A DNA stretch of 64,000 bases from Euglena gracilis. Taxonomy: Eukaryota; Euglenida; Euglenophyceae; Euglenales. This document shows positions 10,809-21,552 of this stretch, one piece after another. The translations under genes were made by a program, and so were the position numbers. The stretch is from contig CP154957.1 in assembly GCA_039621445.1 (NCBI GenBank), positions 42,503,474 through 42,567,473 of the forward strand, given 5' to 3'. How positions within the stretch are numbered: position 1 is the first letter of the stretch; the number at the start of each line of letters is the position of its first letter. The notes under the pieces were generated by a model that saw only the letters and a program-made list of their open reading frames with translations, made no database searches and was not told where the DNA came from.

Positions 10809-12403
10809 GTGTACTCCTTTTGTACAGTGCATATATGTTCCCTGAATTCATTTGCGCGCACGCGCAAATGAAGGACAATACGCCTGAGCAGTTGGTGGTG
10901 AATGGTCACAGGTACCCTGGATTGGGGATACCTGTTCCGATTGCAGGCCGCGGTGGTGAAGCAGTGGCAGCCGCTGCAGCGCTTCGTGGAGGAGAGTGAG
11001 GCCAGCGTCGCCGGGCTCCTGAACCTGGAGTCCAGCCTACGTGTGCACGCCGGCAACTGCTGCCCACGCATCTCCGGGGGCTGCGCCAGCTGCTGACCCC
11101 CGACAGCCGCCGCGAGGTCGTCGCGGCGCTGCAGGCCCCCGGCGTGACGCTGGAGGGGCTGGCGGCGGCGGGTGACGACGGCGGGTGGACCGGATGTGGT
11201 GGGGTTTCGTGTGGCGAGAGAGAGAACGAGCACATCGGCGCGACATTGGTGTGTAAACCAGCTGTCTGTTTGAACCCTCTGCATTGCACTCGTTCTGTGT
11301 TTGACGACATGTGTTTTAGTACATTTGCGCCAACGCGCAAGTGAGATGGAGCTGCACCTTCTTTTTTTTTCTTTTCGGGCACCCGTGTGCACAATGGAAT
11401 GCTTGTCAATGTAATAAATGCGTGTGTTCTCTGTGTCACAGTGGGTGACGCTGAGGAGCTGGCGAGGTTCCGGCGGACGGTGCCGCCCAAGGCCATCCAG
11501 GTGCCGCGGCTGGGCAGCTGGCAGTGGTCGCCAGCGGGGGAGTTTCCCCCCATGGCTCGACTGATGCAGGCGGGGTTCTGGTGGGAGGAGCGATGGGAGG
11601 AGGTGCGGGCGTCGTTCCGTCACCGGACCGTGGGGGTGCAGGTGCTGAGGCCTGGTGGTGTGGATGGGGGATGGCTGGAGGTGGTGGTGCCCAGGCATCC
11701 GGAGGAGCTGCCCAGGCACGTGCTGGTGTACGCCTCCGCCGGGGCGGTCCCCCAGGTGGCGCTGGACGTGCACCTGTCGATGGCGGCGGTGGAGGTGGGG
11801 CCGCAGACCCAGCCTGGCTGTCACTGTTATTTTTTTTTTCGGAGGGTATAAGGTGCCGTCCCTATCACGGGCGGTGAAAACAGTTTTTTTAAAAAAAAAT
11901 TCATCCTCAATATGTGGCTTGTCAGACAACTCCCCTGTATGGTGTGTTCAGACAAAACTTCCACATTTACATTTGCGCGTACGCGCAAATGTAAATGTGG
12001 AGCACTTCGTTAAATGAGCGTTCTGTTCAATGGCTTCCAGACGCTGCCTGGCGAGCCAAGTCCTCAGGAACGCCGGCAGCATCCCGGTGGCCCTGTTCGG
12101 CCAGGCGGGAGCGGTGGAGGCGGTGGCTGCGGACATTCGCCGGCTGGCCCCAGGCCGGGAGTCCATCAGCGTGGACGTGTGGGTCCGCGTCGCCGAAGGG
12201 CTGCAGAAGCGACTGGTGAAGCAGCAGCTGCAGATCCTGCACGGTCCTGGAGACCTGGAACGCAGCCGGGTGTGATGACGTGGATGCAGTGTTGTCTGGT
12301 GGGTTGGTGTTGTTTCGTGGTTATTGAGCCAATAAAAGCCACATGTTTCATTTGCATACGTGGTTCTGTTACCAGTTACTACATTTGAGCGTTGGCGCAA
12401 ACC
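10207..12403. repeat. Hairpins inside gene B introns
   Basis: TTTGCGC hairpins lie at about 10208 and 10270 (intron 1), 10849 (intron 3), 11323 (intron 4), 11971 (intron 5) and 12385 (intron 6, one stem base changed to A). Intron 2 (10420-10589) has none. No hairpin lies in the exons. Confidence 0.85.
10947..12269 (+). CDS. Gene B exons 4-6, unassigned middle region with a frameshift
   Basis: Exon 4 starts at 10947 after a TTGCAG acceptor, in phase with exon 3 (138-nt intron). Its frame closes at 11094, but a protein-like continuation (THLRGLRQLLTPDSRREVV) is open one frame over from about 11057, so a one-base shift lies near 11040-11060. Exon 4 then ends at 11171 and joins exon 5 (11442-about 11790) through a 270-nt intron. 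Exon 5 has WQWSPAGEFPPMARLMQAGF and strand-rich text. Exon 6 is 12041-12269, Val/Ala-rich, ending in a phase-0 donor. The exon 5/6 junction could not be placed in phase. The frameshift may be decay or a base-call error. No family recognised. Confidence 0.55.
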
Positions 12404-12431
12404 ATGCTCACGTTATTCTTCCACATCTCAG

Positions 12432-13675
12432 GTGCCGCCGGTGGCCCTCTGGGACGCGGAGAGCGGCGGGATCAGTCCTGCGGGTGCTGCTACTTCCTCC
12501 GCAGTGACGCCTGGCCCTGCAGCTGGAGGTCTGCACTGGGTCACCCTCGAGTGGCTGTGGAGAAGGGTGCTGAGACGCACTGAGGAGGGGGCGGAGGGTC
12601 TGCTCCTCCAAAGTGGGGACCTGACGCTGGCTGCAAGGCTGACGGCCTGGGGAAGCAAGCCACCGGTTCGTGTGGTGGGGGTGGCGGATGGTGCCGCAGA
12701 AGCTGGACAGCTGGAGGCGGTGGTGGACCGCATCTCCAAGCAAGCGCAGCTCCCTCTGCCGGTGGCGAAGGCGATGCCGCCCCTGATGGCCAACGCCATT
12801 GAGACGTACTCCCCAATGTGGTCTCCCCTGGAGAACGCTGCCCTCTCTGATCGGCTGAGGCATCTGGAGGAAGAGGCGAAGCGAAGGAAAGCGCTGCAGG
12901 AGGAGGCACGGAAGAGGAAGGAGGAAGGTGAGGAGAAGAAGAAGAAGAAGGGGAAGCAGAAGGCGACGGCGAAGGCGAAGGCGAAGGCGCCAAAGCGGAA
13001 GCGGTCGGAGGTGGAAGGTGAAGCTGAGGCTGAAGAGGGTGAAGATCCGGCCCTGAAGAGGAAGGCGGCGGCACTGCTGGAGAAGTACATGAAGGACAAG
13101 AAAAGGCGGAAGCTGCTGGTGCAGGCTGTCCAGGGGACAGAGGCGAGGGGGGAGTCCCTGGGAGAGGAAGAGGAAGGTGGTGAAGAGGAGGAAGAGGAGG
13201 GGGAAGCAGAGAGGGAAGAGCCAGAGGGAGAGGAGGAGGCCGAAGAGCCGGAGGAGGAGAGAAGAAGGAGCCCACAGGGGATGAGCCTGTCGCCCCGGCG
13301 GCAGAGGAGGAATCCCAGGTGGTGGTGCCCCGGCCAGAGCCTCCTGCGGATGTGGAGGAGGAGGAGGAGGAGGTGGAGGAGCCCGTCTCCCCGAAGAAGG
13401 ACCCCCGGGTGCCGCCCTGGAAGCGGTACGGTCTGACGGGCCCGCCTGGCCCGGGCCAGGCCCTGAAAGGACCGCTGTCGGCAGCCCTGACGCCGGGGTT
13501 CAAGCCACCGGCGGCAATGAGGCCGGCTGGAGCAGCCTCGTCGACCGCCTCCGCAGGCAAGCCTGCGGCGAAGGAGAGCGCTGGCACTACACCTCCGGCT
13601 GCGGCGGAAGCGGCAGGAGCGCTGAGCAAGCGCCTGCAGCGGCACCGCGGTACCGGGGCCGGCGGGAAGAAGTGA
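12432..13675 (+). CDS. Gene B last exon, charged coiled-coil tail
   Basis: Begins after CATCTCAG at 12431, in phase with exon 6 (162-nt intron). Residues 1-130 are globular and include LHWVTLEWLWRRVL. Then follow about 150 residues of alternating Lys/Arg and Glu blocks, a nuclear-type basic stretch (KAKAKAPKRKR) and long acidic runs. The frame fails near 13260-13318: the frame two bases over then reads an acidic stretch, VSPKKDPRVPPWKRYGLTG and a Pro/Ala-rich end with a stop at 13673. A single-base shift inside a GAGGAG-rich tract is the simplest explanation. Nuclear location is inferred from the basic run. A TTTGCGC hairpin with extended stem lies about 80 bases after the stop. Confidence 0.6.
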
Positions 13676-13748
13676 TTCCCAACGGAGGGACGTGCTACCG
13701 TGGTTCCCGATCCCCATCCCCTGACAGTGGGTCAAGTTGGTGTATCAG

Positions 13749-13936
13749 CCATCCGCATTTGCGCGAAAGCGCAAAGGCGGATGGGATTCTGTTGGTCTGT
13801 ATCCCTGGAGTGTTTCAGTGTGTACCTACCTGTTGATTGACCAGGTTATTTCAAACTTCATGGGTGCACCTCGGTGGAGATATGCAAGCTGTGTTCTGTG
13901 AATAAGAACTAAACGTACTTGCGCCAACGCGCAAAT
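13749..13936. repeat. Two hairpins 3' of gene B
   Basis: 13758-13775 (centre gaaa) has extra pairing ccatccgc / gcggatgg outside the usual stem; 13918-13936 has centre caac. The first could mark the transcript end, but no polyadenylation evidence is visible. Confidence 0.8.
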
Positions 13937-15417
13937 ACATTTAGTAAAAGACTTTTTTTTTGGACAGTGTTATCAGTTCGCAAGGCAGCACGCCACCCAC
14001 TCACACCCTGAGCGCAAGCTGTCCTGCGCGGAGGACAGCAACGCCGGTCTCCTTCACCATATGCAGGGGTTGTTGCACTTGTTTTTTTTTTTTGATGAGA
14101 CAGTACATCCAGTAAGACCAGCTCCGTTGTTTGGCATGTTCCAAAGAAACCTGTGGTATGTTTTTTTTGTTTGCTTTTTTTATTTTTTCAGCAAATATGA
14201 AGCGTAACATGTAAGCGTGGGGACGCTTACATGAGTGCAGAGATATTTCACGCTTTTATGGAGCGTTTTCATGGGTAATTGACTAAGTGCAAGCCCCGGG
14301 GTGACCAGCGCAGCGCAGCCCGGAGACCGCCCGCTGTTGTTCCTGTCCTGCCTGGAGTTTACCCACTGCTCATTTTACACACTGTGTCCAGAATGATGCA
14401 ATGGTACATTGGGTTCAATGTTCCCCCTGGAGTGGATACTGGTTTTCACTTTTTGGGAGAATGCATTTGCGCGTTGGCGCAAACAGATTTCAGTCTGCGC
14501 TGAGGTTTTGAGGGTTCAGTTTTGGGAGTTCAGGACCAGGTTCAGGGTGAAAGTGCAGAGTGCACCAGCGGATGGTGAGCCCCAAGCGTGACGGCCGTGT
14601 CCGCGGGATCCGGCCGGTCGGAGACGTCAGCCCTCTCCAGCCTGTTCTCCCTGTCCCTAAACCTGAGGACCGCCCACTGCCCTGGACCCGTGTGCACAAA
14701 AGCCCCTTTCCCTGGAGGACCTTTCCCGTGTGCGGACCCTTCCTCTGCGCACCCTGTCTGGACCCTCATCTCCCCAGGTGCACCCGTCCTTCACCTCTCT
14801 CCCAGTGGACCAGCGGACCTCCCACACACTTCCAAGGGTTTTCTCCTTCCAACAGTACGGTGTTTTCGTCTGAAGCAGTAAGCATTGAGTTCAGGAGTTT
14901 TCAATTTTTAATTTTAAAGAATGCAGGCATATTGGGTGGGCTGAGTCCGTGAGGCAACACTGGTGACGTGGCAGTCAAGAAAATTTCAAGAAATTCCTGC
15001 AAGGATTGTGGAAAGGGAAAGCTGTTTGATAGAGGAATTGGTGCGCAATTACTTTTCTTTTTGAAGAAGAGGGCGCTTTGTCTTTTGGGGGGAAGCGTTC
15101 GGAGTTGGCTTTGTTTTTTTTTCCTGGAACTAGACCACCGCTGGTTTATAGCATGGTGGTCAAAAAAAAGGTTCCGCCGGCGTTTCAAGCTGTTTTAAAA
15201 ATGACATCCTCACCGGAATCGCATCAACCACTGGAGACTCTCTAATGCCAAAGGCGACTGGGGGATCCTAAAAAAAGACCAGTTCTCCTCGTGCTCCTCG
15301 TCTCTATGCATATGATTCGCAAAAAAAAAAATTGTCATGTGACAATGTAGAAAGCAGCCACCATCTGGGCATTCGGGATGTGACTCATTACATACCACAC
15401 AGGGGGCTTCTGTTTTA
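13937..15417. other. No gene recognised
   Basis: Contains one island hairpin at 14465-14482 and T runs. A Pro-rich frame at 14560-14952 has no conserved look and is not called. Confidence 0.4.
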
Positions 15418-16090
15418 GCTTGCGCTTAAGCACAAATTTTTAATTTGCGCTTAAGCGCAAGCTAAAAATTTGCGCTTAAGCGCAAATGTCCTTAACCATT
15501 GCCTTCTGTTCCCGGCAGTGTGGGGCCTGGCGTTGCTCACCAGACGTTGGGACAGGTCCCTGGGCTCGCCCTCAGTCCCCCCAACCCCCCCCCCACGTGG
15601 GTGGTTCCCGCTGTACCGCTCCTCGCGCTGCAAGCACCCAGGGATCACAACTCTGTGAGATGCCGTTTTTTTCAACTTTTCACAACGTGCACGTAGAGTC
15701 CACCCTCTGGATGCCTCAGCAGCCAAACTCTTCACGGACATATCACAGAGCCAAAAAAGCCACAAAAAGGGCCAATTGTCACCTGGACTGTGTGACACCA
15801 TCCGGGGAACACGGTCAAGGCTTCAAAAACGAGGGACTCACAACGGGGGTTTCGGCCCATTTTTGGGAAAATTCACGTGTCCCGGCGGTCAAACCCAGGG
15901 TTTTGGGCCTTTGTCAAAATGGTGCACAGGCCGGAAAACCCCAAAATTGGGCCTGTTCCCCAGGTCCCAACATCGGAAAATGATGCACACGCCACCGTGG
16001 AGCGTCTCCGCGGAACCAGAGGGTCAAAAGGGTGGGTTCTACCGCCGGGTCTCAAAGAAATCGAAAATTTGCGCCAAAGCGCAAGCTAAA
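15418..16090. mobile_element. About 0.65-kb element bounded by hairpins, copy 1
   Basis: Starts with three TTGCGCTTAAGCGCAA-type hairpins (15419, 15443, 15467) and ends at a TTTGCGCCAAAGCGCAA hairpin (16067). The interior from the phrase cccggcagtgtgggg onward matches 22570-23060 in the same order and orientation, with many substitutions. The tail ccttaagtgcgagttaggc beyond the last hairpin appears inverted near 3540. Confidence 0.6.
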
Positions 16091-17661
16091 AATGAAAACC
16101 TTAAGTGCGAGTTAGGCCGCCTAAGTCTGTGGACACCAAAAAATGTTCCCACCACCTGCTGAAATTTGCAGCATTATCTCTTTCCTCAACAGCTATAAAA
16201 CATGGGATATATGTGGGGTGCATATTTTGCACATACTTCGTATATTCAGTGCATGTTTCACTTTTTTGTACCCCACATATTTTGCGCATTTTTAGTGCCC
16301 ATTTCGAGGTTTTGCGGGAGTTTTCCAAGCGCTCGTTTTTGGAGTGCCGACGCGGCCGATTTCGGGCGAAAATGACCAAAAATGAAATTTTTTGGGGCGT
16401 CCGTTACCAAAGTGCTATTTTGCGTCTCTCGGGCAGGAACCGCACCCCAAAGTGTCCGCTCTCCCTGAGTGGCCTTAGGTGTCTAAATTGTCTGAAGATC
16501 AATTCGCTTTTAGTTGAGAAAGTGCATATTTTTTATTGTTCTCAATCAAGTTTTGTGGACAGCAAAATTGTTGTGGAAACCTTTTTGTGGACACCAAGAA
16601 CTTTTATTGGCTCATTGTGTGGACACCAAAAGGAAACCTGTGGTTCACTTGTGGACACCAAGAAAATTTTTGTGTGGACACGAAAAAAATTTGTGGGTAA
16701 CACGCTTTTGTGAACCACAGTAAATGAATGTTTGACCAGGGCATCATTTAAGCCAGAGTGACCCCCCCCCCGGGGGGGTGAGGTCCGGCCAGCCAGCAGC
16801 CTTTTTACCGCCAGCAGCCCTTTCCAGCCCAAACCCCTTCCCCTCCATCGACGAGTTTTAATTACCATCCATCCACCCTTCGGGTTGCTGGATGGTAACA
16901 AATTTTTTGCCTTTGGAGGTCAAAAATGGCCAAAATGGGTCAGAAGAAGGGCTGGCCAGGGCGTCACTTGGTGAACCCTGGGGGGGGGAGTCCAGCTGGA
17001 GGCTGGAAAATTTGGGCTGGCTGGAACAAGGCTGTTTGGAAGTGAACCACAAGAAATTTTATTGTCCACAGGTGAATCACAAAAATATTTTGGTGTCACA
17101 GTGAACCACAAAATGACAACCTTGGTGCACCACACTAAATGAATTTCTGGCCCTGGTGTCAACAGCATCTGTTTCCACAATGGCTGTGGAGCGTTTGAAC
17201 ATCGCATGATGTCCGACACACTTTGCTGCTGAGGCAAAATTTTCTCAGTAAAAAAAAAAGAGTTTGCCAGCTGGGCCAGCAGCACCCCCTCCCCCCCTGG
17301 GGGTGGGGGTGCTGCTGCGGCTGGGCTGGGCTGGGCTGAAGTCAGGGCTGGCTAAAGTAGACCTCCCCTGGCGGGAGGGTCTGCAAAGGCCCAAAGATGT
17401 GTTTGGCGGGATTTAAGATTTTAAAAAAAACAATAATAATAAAAATATCGGTCCGAAATTTCTCGAGGCAGACAGAGATAAATTTGATGAAGGCAGCTGG
17501 AAAATAGTCAGGACTTCAAATCTTCTGGCGACAGCCATCTAAGCTCTCAGTGGAAGCCAATTGTCACTTCAGCATTCATTATTGCATTGTGAGATTGAAC
17601 GTTCACCTCTCACACATGATCAACTTTCTAAAAAGAAAGGGAGGCACAAAAAGCGGCAATG
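16091..17661. other. Degraded repeats
   Basis: 16555-16690 repeats the phrase tgtggacaccaa about five times; 17040-17110 repeats gtgaaccacaa. Ggctggctgg and C-run fragments occur at 16745 and 17280. No exon can be supported. Confidence 0.4.
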
Positions 17662-17699
17662 CCGGTGACCAAGCACCTATGATGGATTCCGAATTTTAG

Positions 17700-17761
17700 T
17701 CTGCGGTCGGCTGCGGTCGGCCGCGGTCGGCTGCGGTCGGCTGCGGTCGGCTGCGGTCGGC
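17700..17761 (+). repeat. CTGCGGTCGG decamer array, left
   Basis: Six tandem copies, one with a C for T change, just inside the left hAT end. The same decamer lies inside the right end at 19738-19776 and 19803-19823. Such subterminal repeats bind transposase in known hAT elements. Confidence 0.85.
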
Positions 17762-18014
17762 ATGAATTTACATGGCAACCCACTCTTGGATTCAGACCAC
17801 GGTGAGCCCCTCATGTGGTACTACAGGAAAACAGCAGCAACAGTGGCAATCAAAGAATCGGTGGCGTCCGACCACTGGTCAGGCGCTAATGTCATAAAGC
17901 CGCCGATTCATATTCACAAAGAGGAGGGCATCAAGGGTGCCATTGGTCATGTTGAGACGGTCGTCTGTGTGGATGACATATATTGGTACTTTGCAACAAA
18001 CCGTCAATGTGACG

Positions 18015-19498
18015 TCAAAAAAAACCCGGGCACCCCCAGTCTGGGTTGTCCACTTTTTGTATGAGATACACACCAATGGTTACAACGTATTCATTTGTTG
18101 CCCGCGGGTCGACTGTTTCATCTGTCTCCAGGGCGATAAAACGCTTCCCCTTTGCCACAATTTCCTTCAATTTCTTCAAACCCTCAACATGAACTTTGAT
18201 GAGGTGGTTCGCATGCAAATTGATAGGATCCGGTATGGATGGAACCTCACCATCGACACGGACATATTTGTCCAAAAATTGTCGGATCAGCGTCTTTGTG
18301 CCACCATCGCTCACTTTGAGTTTCTCCAGGGGGATGTTGCAAGATGAGAAGGCTAGAACCAAATCCTTGAGAAACTCATCCGGTTTGTGCCCTTTGGCCA
18401 CGAACATATCGAGCGATCCCGTCTTGCTTTTCTTGCTGATTGGGGGGGCAATCGGGTCCAATGGCAAACTGGGTGGATTTTGAGGAACCTGCAATGTGAA
18501 ATATTCAGGAAAACACATTAAGTGGGGTAGGGGAACACACGTTGTTGATGATGTTTGGGGGACCGACTGAGACAGTGTTTGGTTCTGCCTTTGCATCGTC
18601 CATTTCCTTCCTCCAGGGGGGGGGGGATGCGCTGGACGGCCCTCGGAAAAAATGCGCAAAAATGCGCAAAAAAAATGCGCAAAAAATGCGCTGAGTTTGT
18701 GACATTCCTAAGGGAAAAAGGACTTAGACAAATTTCCAACAATAAACCCAAAATTAAACCAAAATCACAAAAAAGAGCTGAAATGAAGGCATTTTGGCCA
18801 AAAAAGTGCGAAAATGGGTTCGTTGGTTACAGAAATGGGTCAGTTGAACGTGGGCAAAATTCGGTGAGCATGTGATTTGAGTGGAAAATGTGCAAAAATG
18901 GCAAAATGTGCAAAATTGGGCAAAAAAGGCACAAAAAAGGCGCAAAAATTGAAAATGTGCAAAATTGGGCAAAAAAAATGCGCAAAAAAGGCGCAAAAAT
19001 TGAACATGTGCAAAATTGCGCAAAAAAATGCGCAAAAAAGGCGCAAAAATTGAAAATATGCAAAATTGGGCAAAAAATGCGCAAAAAATGCGCAAAAAAA
19101 TGGACAATGTGCAAAAATGGGGGGAGGGAATTACAAAAAATGCGCAAAAAAATGCGCAAAAAATGCGAAAAAATGCGAAACGCATTCCCCCCCCCTGCTT
19201 CCTCTTTCGCAACTTTTTAGCATGTTCACACACAGTCTGTTCTCGATCTTTCCGAGAGTAACCATAGTAATGTTGCTTCAAACTTGAGCTGGTTGGAACC
19301 AAACTTTTTGCACACAACAGGCAATAAACCTTGCCTAGAAAAAAAGAAGAACATACGAAAGATGACAAGCCACAGGGAACGAAGGTAACCTGCAATGGCT
19401 GTGGCGGGTGGTGGGGCCACAATGTTCGGCATGCCCTCGGAATGTGCCCAGGCGACCCAATTGGCCACAGAGCGGGCAGATCCATGATAACATGCCAT
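18015..19498 (-). CDS. hAT transposase, N-terminal part with BED-like finger
   Basis: Exons on the minus strand: 19498-19390, 19334-19198, then (after a nested element) 18606-18541, and 18488-18015. Introns are 55 and 52 nt, GT-AG, and all phases fit, giving 261 residues. Start chosen at the ATG of MACYHGSARSV. The second exon holds KVYCLLCAKSLVPTSSSLKQ followed by HYYG and a later C, a BED/CxxC-H finger for DNA binding. The last exon has HKPDEFLKDLVLAFSSCNIP, then IPSIPDP-like text, and ALETDETVD, the hAT block holding the first catalytic Asp. The frame stops shortly after. The later catalytic residues, the insertion domain and the C-terminal dimerisation domain are missing, so the protein cannot be an active transposase. 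Confidence 0.75.
18614..19197. mobile_element. Array element nested in the hAT exon
   Basis: Ends are CAGGGGGGGGGG-ATGCG and, inverted, CAGGGGGGGG-AATGCG. The 7-mer cttcctc occurs at 18607-18613 and again at 19198-19204, as a target duplication would. Removing the element plus one 7-mer takes out 591 bases (197 codons) and joins the flanking hAT frames. The interior is a decayed tandem array of units such as tgcgcaaaaaaggcgcaaaa and tgtgcaaaattgggc. Confidence 0.75.
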
Positions 19499-19737
19499 CA
19501 CTGGTGAAATGGACAAAGGTAAAAAATAATCCTGCAGGCATATCATGGAAGAAGAAAATTGTCCTTGAAGGCGAAGCAGTCTCCCATCCTTTGTCAAACC
19601 AGTCCTTTCTGGCAGCCTTGCAACAGGACAACCCTTTAAGAGGACCACATTATCCAGGAAATCTAAAAAATCCGGGGTAAAAATGTGAGTAATTTCTTAT
19701 CCTCAACAAAGAAATTTACGTCAATTCGGAAAAAGTT

Positions 19738-19823
19738 GCGCGGTCGGCTGCGGTCGGGTGCGGTCGGCTGCGGTCGGCACCCCACCTATGACAGTCCTAA
19801 AACCTGCGGTCGGCTGCGGTCGG
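19738..19823 (+). repeat. CTGCGGTCGG decamer array, right
   Basis: Four copies then two more after a 30-base gap, in the same orientation as the left array of the hAT element. Confidence 0.85.
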
Positions 19824-20432
19824 CATAGGTGCTTGTCAGTGACTTCCGGGATATATAAAGCCGGAGGAAGGAAGTCCTGTGTTAGGGGGGACCATATGAG
19901 GCCTCTGCTTGGAGTCCTCCAGGGGGGAGGGGGGGAGTGGACTGGGTATCCCAGTCCACTGGACTGGAAATCCACCAGCTAAGCCACTGACAAGTCGGGG
20001 GGGGGGGGGTGCCGAGGTCCCTTCTACCAGAAAAAAAAGTTAAAATTCTCCTCCAGCGCTGACATGAAAATGGGGCTTTCAAGATGCCTTTATTTTTTTA
20101 ATCTTTGCTCTCAAAGAACTCCATAAAATTCCAAAAATGGGCATTTTGACAAGTTTTGGAGGGCCAAGAATTTTCCACGAGCTGGGTTTGCTAGCACACT
20201 GGGGTCCAGTAAAAATTACACTGGTCAATACACAATCCACCCCCACTCCGCGGAGACACAGCAAATCCTTTAGCAGAGGCCTGGGCCGTATGCTCACGTA
20301 GGGATCACGCATCCCTACGGGGCAACAATCGTGGCGCGGGTGCGGAAACAAGCTCCAGAGGACCCAGGGAAGCCGTTGGGTTATCTGGACTGCATGACTT
20401 TTCCAAAAAAAAATAGCCAAAGCGTGCCCCCC

Positions 20433-20834
20433 TCAACTGGAGCTTGACCACCACTTAGTGCCACACTGCAGACACACAAAGAAGGCGCACCGCTTCTTGG
20501 CGCGCAGCCGCTTCCACGACTTCCGGTGGGCGCAGCGCGTCTCCTCGGTGGGCCACCCGCCGTCCGCGGCCCCAGGCGACCCGGCCTCGGCCTCCGCCTC
20601 GAGCTCGGCGTCGGCCTCGACCTCGGCCCGGGGCGGGTCGGCCTTCTCCTCCAGCGGTGGGGGCGGCGCGGTGGGGGACCCCGCCCGGGCAACGGGCACC
20701 GGGTCGGGGGAATTTGAAGGGCCGGGGGCAGGGGCTGGCGGAGTGGTACGGGACAGCCCGGTCAGCAGGGCTGCCAGCCCGGGGTTGGGGGAGGGCCCCT
20801 GCCCAACCCCCCCAACCCCGGTGGCACTGAGCAA
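20433..20834 (-). CDS. Possible last exon with CxH...CxxC tail
   Basis: GC-rich minus-strand frame ending in a stop at 20450-20456. It reads Pro/Ala-rich, then a highly acidic Glu/Ala run, then RCAHRKSWKRLRAKKRC and VCLQCGTKWW. The Cys-x-His ... Cys-x2-Cys spacing with Trp and Arg/Lys between suggests a small zinc-binding tail that might bind nucleic acid. A CTCAG acceptor-like site precedes it near 20830. Two upstream minus-strand blocks (21846-22010 and 21553-21760) may be earlier exons. Family not recognised; the exon call rests on composition, splice-like sites and the motif. Confidence 0.4.
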   Translation of the reverse strand: MLSATGVGGVGQGPSPNPGLAALLTGLSRTTPPAPAPGPSNSPDPVPVARAGSPTAPPPPLEEKADPPRAEVEADAELEAEAEAGSPGAADGGWPTEETRCAHRKSWKRLRAKKRCAFFVCLQCGTKWWSSSS

Positions 20835-21099
20835 GGACTAATTACTCCGCGGCCAACGCACTCAAGAAAACACACAAGATGAGGCGCTGGAGGAGAAATG
20901 AGAAGGGTGGGGAGCCCAGGGCTGTACGGGAAGGCCTGGTGTGGGGGGGTTGACCCCCCACCCAGGAGGGGGGGGTCGACCCTGATCCATGGTCGAACTG
21001 ATCCATTCCCATAAAAAACCTGTGTACGGATCCCAACCATAACATTGCTCACCGACCCCCCCCCCCAGGGAGTGGGGGATCACTTTGGCCGCTCAAAAT

Positions 21100-21260
21100 C
21101 AACAGATTGTGGTAAAAAATCCCAAAAAATTTCCAGTACCTTTCGCGCTGGGTGGCCACTTTCGGCCAATCCTGGCCGACCCCACCCCCCCGGGGGATCA
21201 GGAGCCAGAAACCCGTCAGTCACTCCGAAAAAAACCAGTCAGTCACCCCCCCTAGGAGAT
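21100..21260. repeat. Dispersed repeat, inverted copy at 24070-24190
   Basis: The phrase ctgggtggccactttcggcc, a C-run block and ccgtcagtcactccg recur in reverse complement at 24070-24190. No coding signal. Confidence 0.6.
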
Positions 21261-21552
21261 GGGGTCGGACACTCCTAGACAATGGTATGGTATGGTCCCA
21301 ACCCCCCCTCACCCCACTTCGGACCCACCCGCCATAGAGCGTCTGGACCGACTCTAGGGGATTCACCGGAGATTCACCGGGCATTTTTGACAATTTTTTT
21401 TGAATAGAATGCCTAGATCAATTCTCAGCAAATTTTCGGAATAAAAACTTCTCAGTCGATTTGGTCATGTCAGTGTTCAGGCGGGAGACTGGGCACACCG
21501 CCGCAATCACGAAACTCCGCCACTGCCCCTGGGGAGGGGAGGGGGCCACCTC

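Larger units (their letters stand above)
17670..19835 (-). mobile_element. hAT element, internally shortened, with nested insertion
   Basis: Ends are CAAGCACCTATG (17670-17681) and its exact reverse complement (19824-19835). The flanking octamers ccggtgac and tcagtgac agree at six of eight positions, which fits an old 8-bp target duplication of hAT type. Inside each end lies an array of the decamer CTGCGGTCGG in the same orientation. Between them is a minus-strand gene with hAT hallmarks that covers only the N-terminal half of a normal transposase. Confidence 0.8.

Noticed and set aside
10310-11929. 539-residue minus-strand frame
   Set aside because: Antisense shadow of gene B: it spans introns and exons of a spliced plus-strand model whose phases fit.
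12428-13735. Two long minus-strand frames rich in Ser and Pro
   Set aside because: Antisense of the Glu/Lys-rich tail of gene B.
14560-14952. Pro-rich plus frame between gene B and the 15.4 kb repeat
   Set aside because: Two frames overlap with similar quality, no splice signals and no motif.
3578-16085. Helitron 3' hairpins
   Set aside because: Hairpins of suitable size exist, but they are tandem, in both orientations and lack a consistent CTRR end or a Rep/helicase gene.
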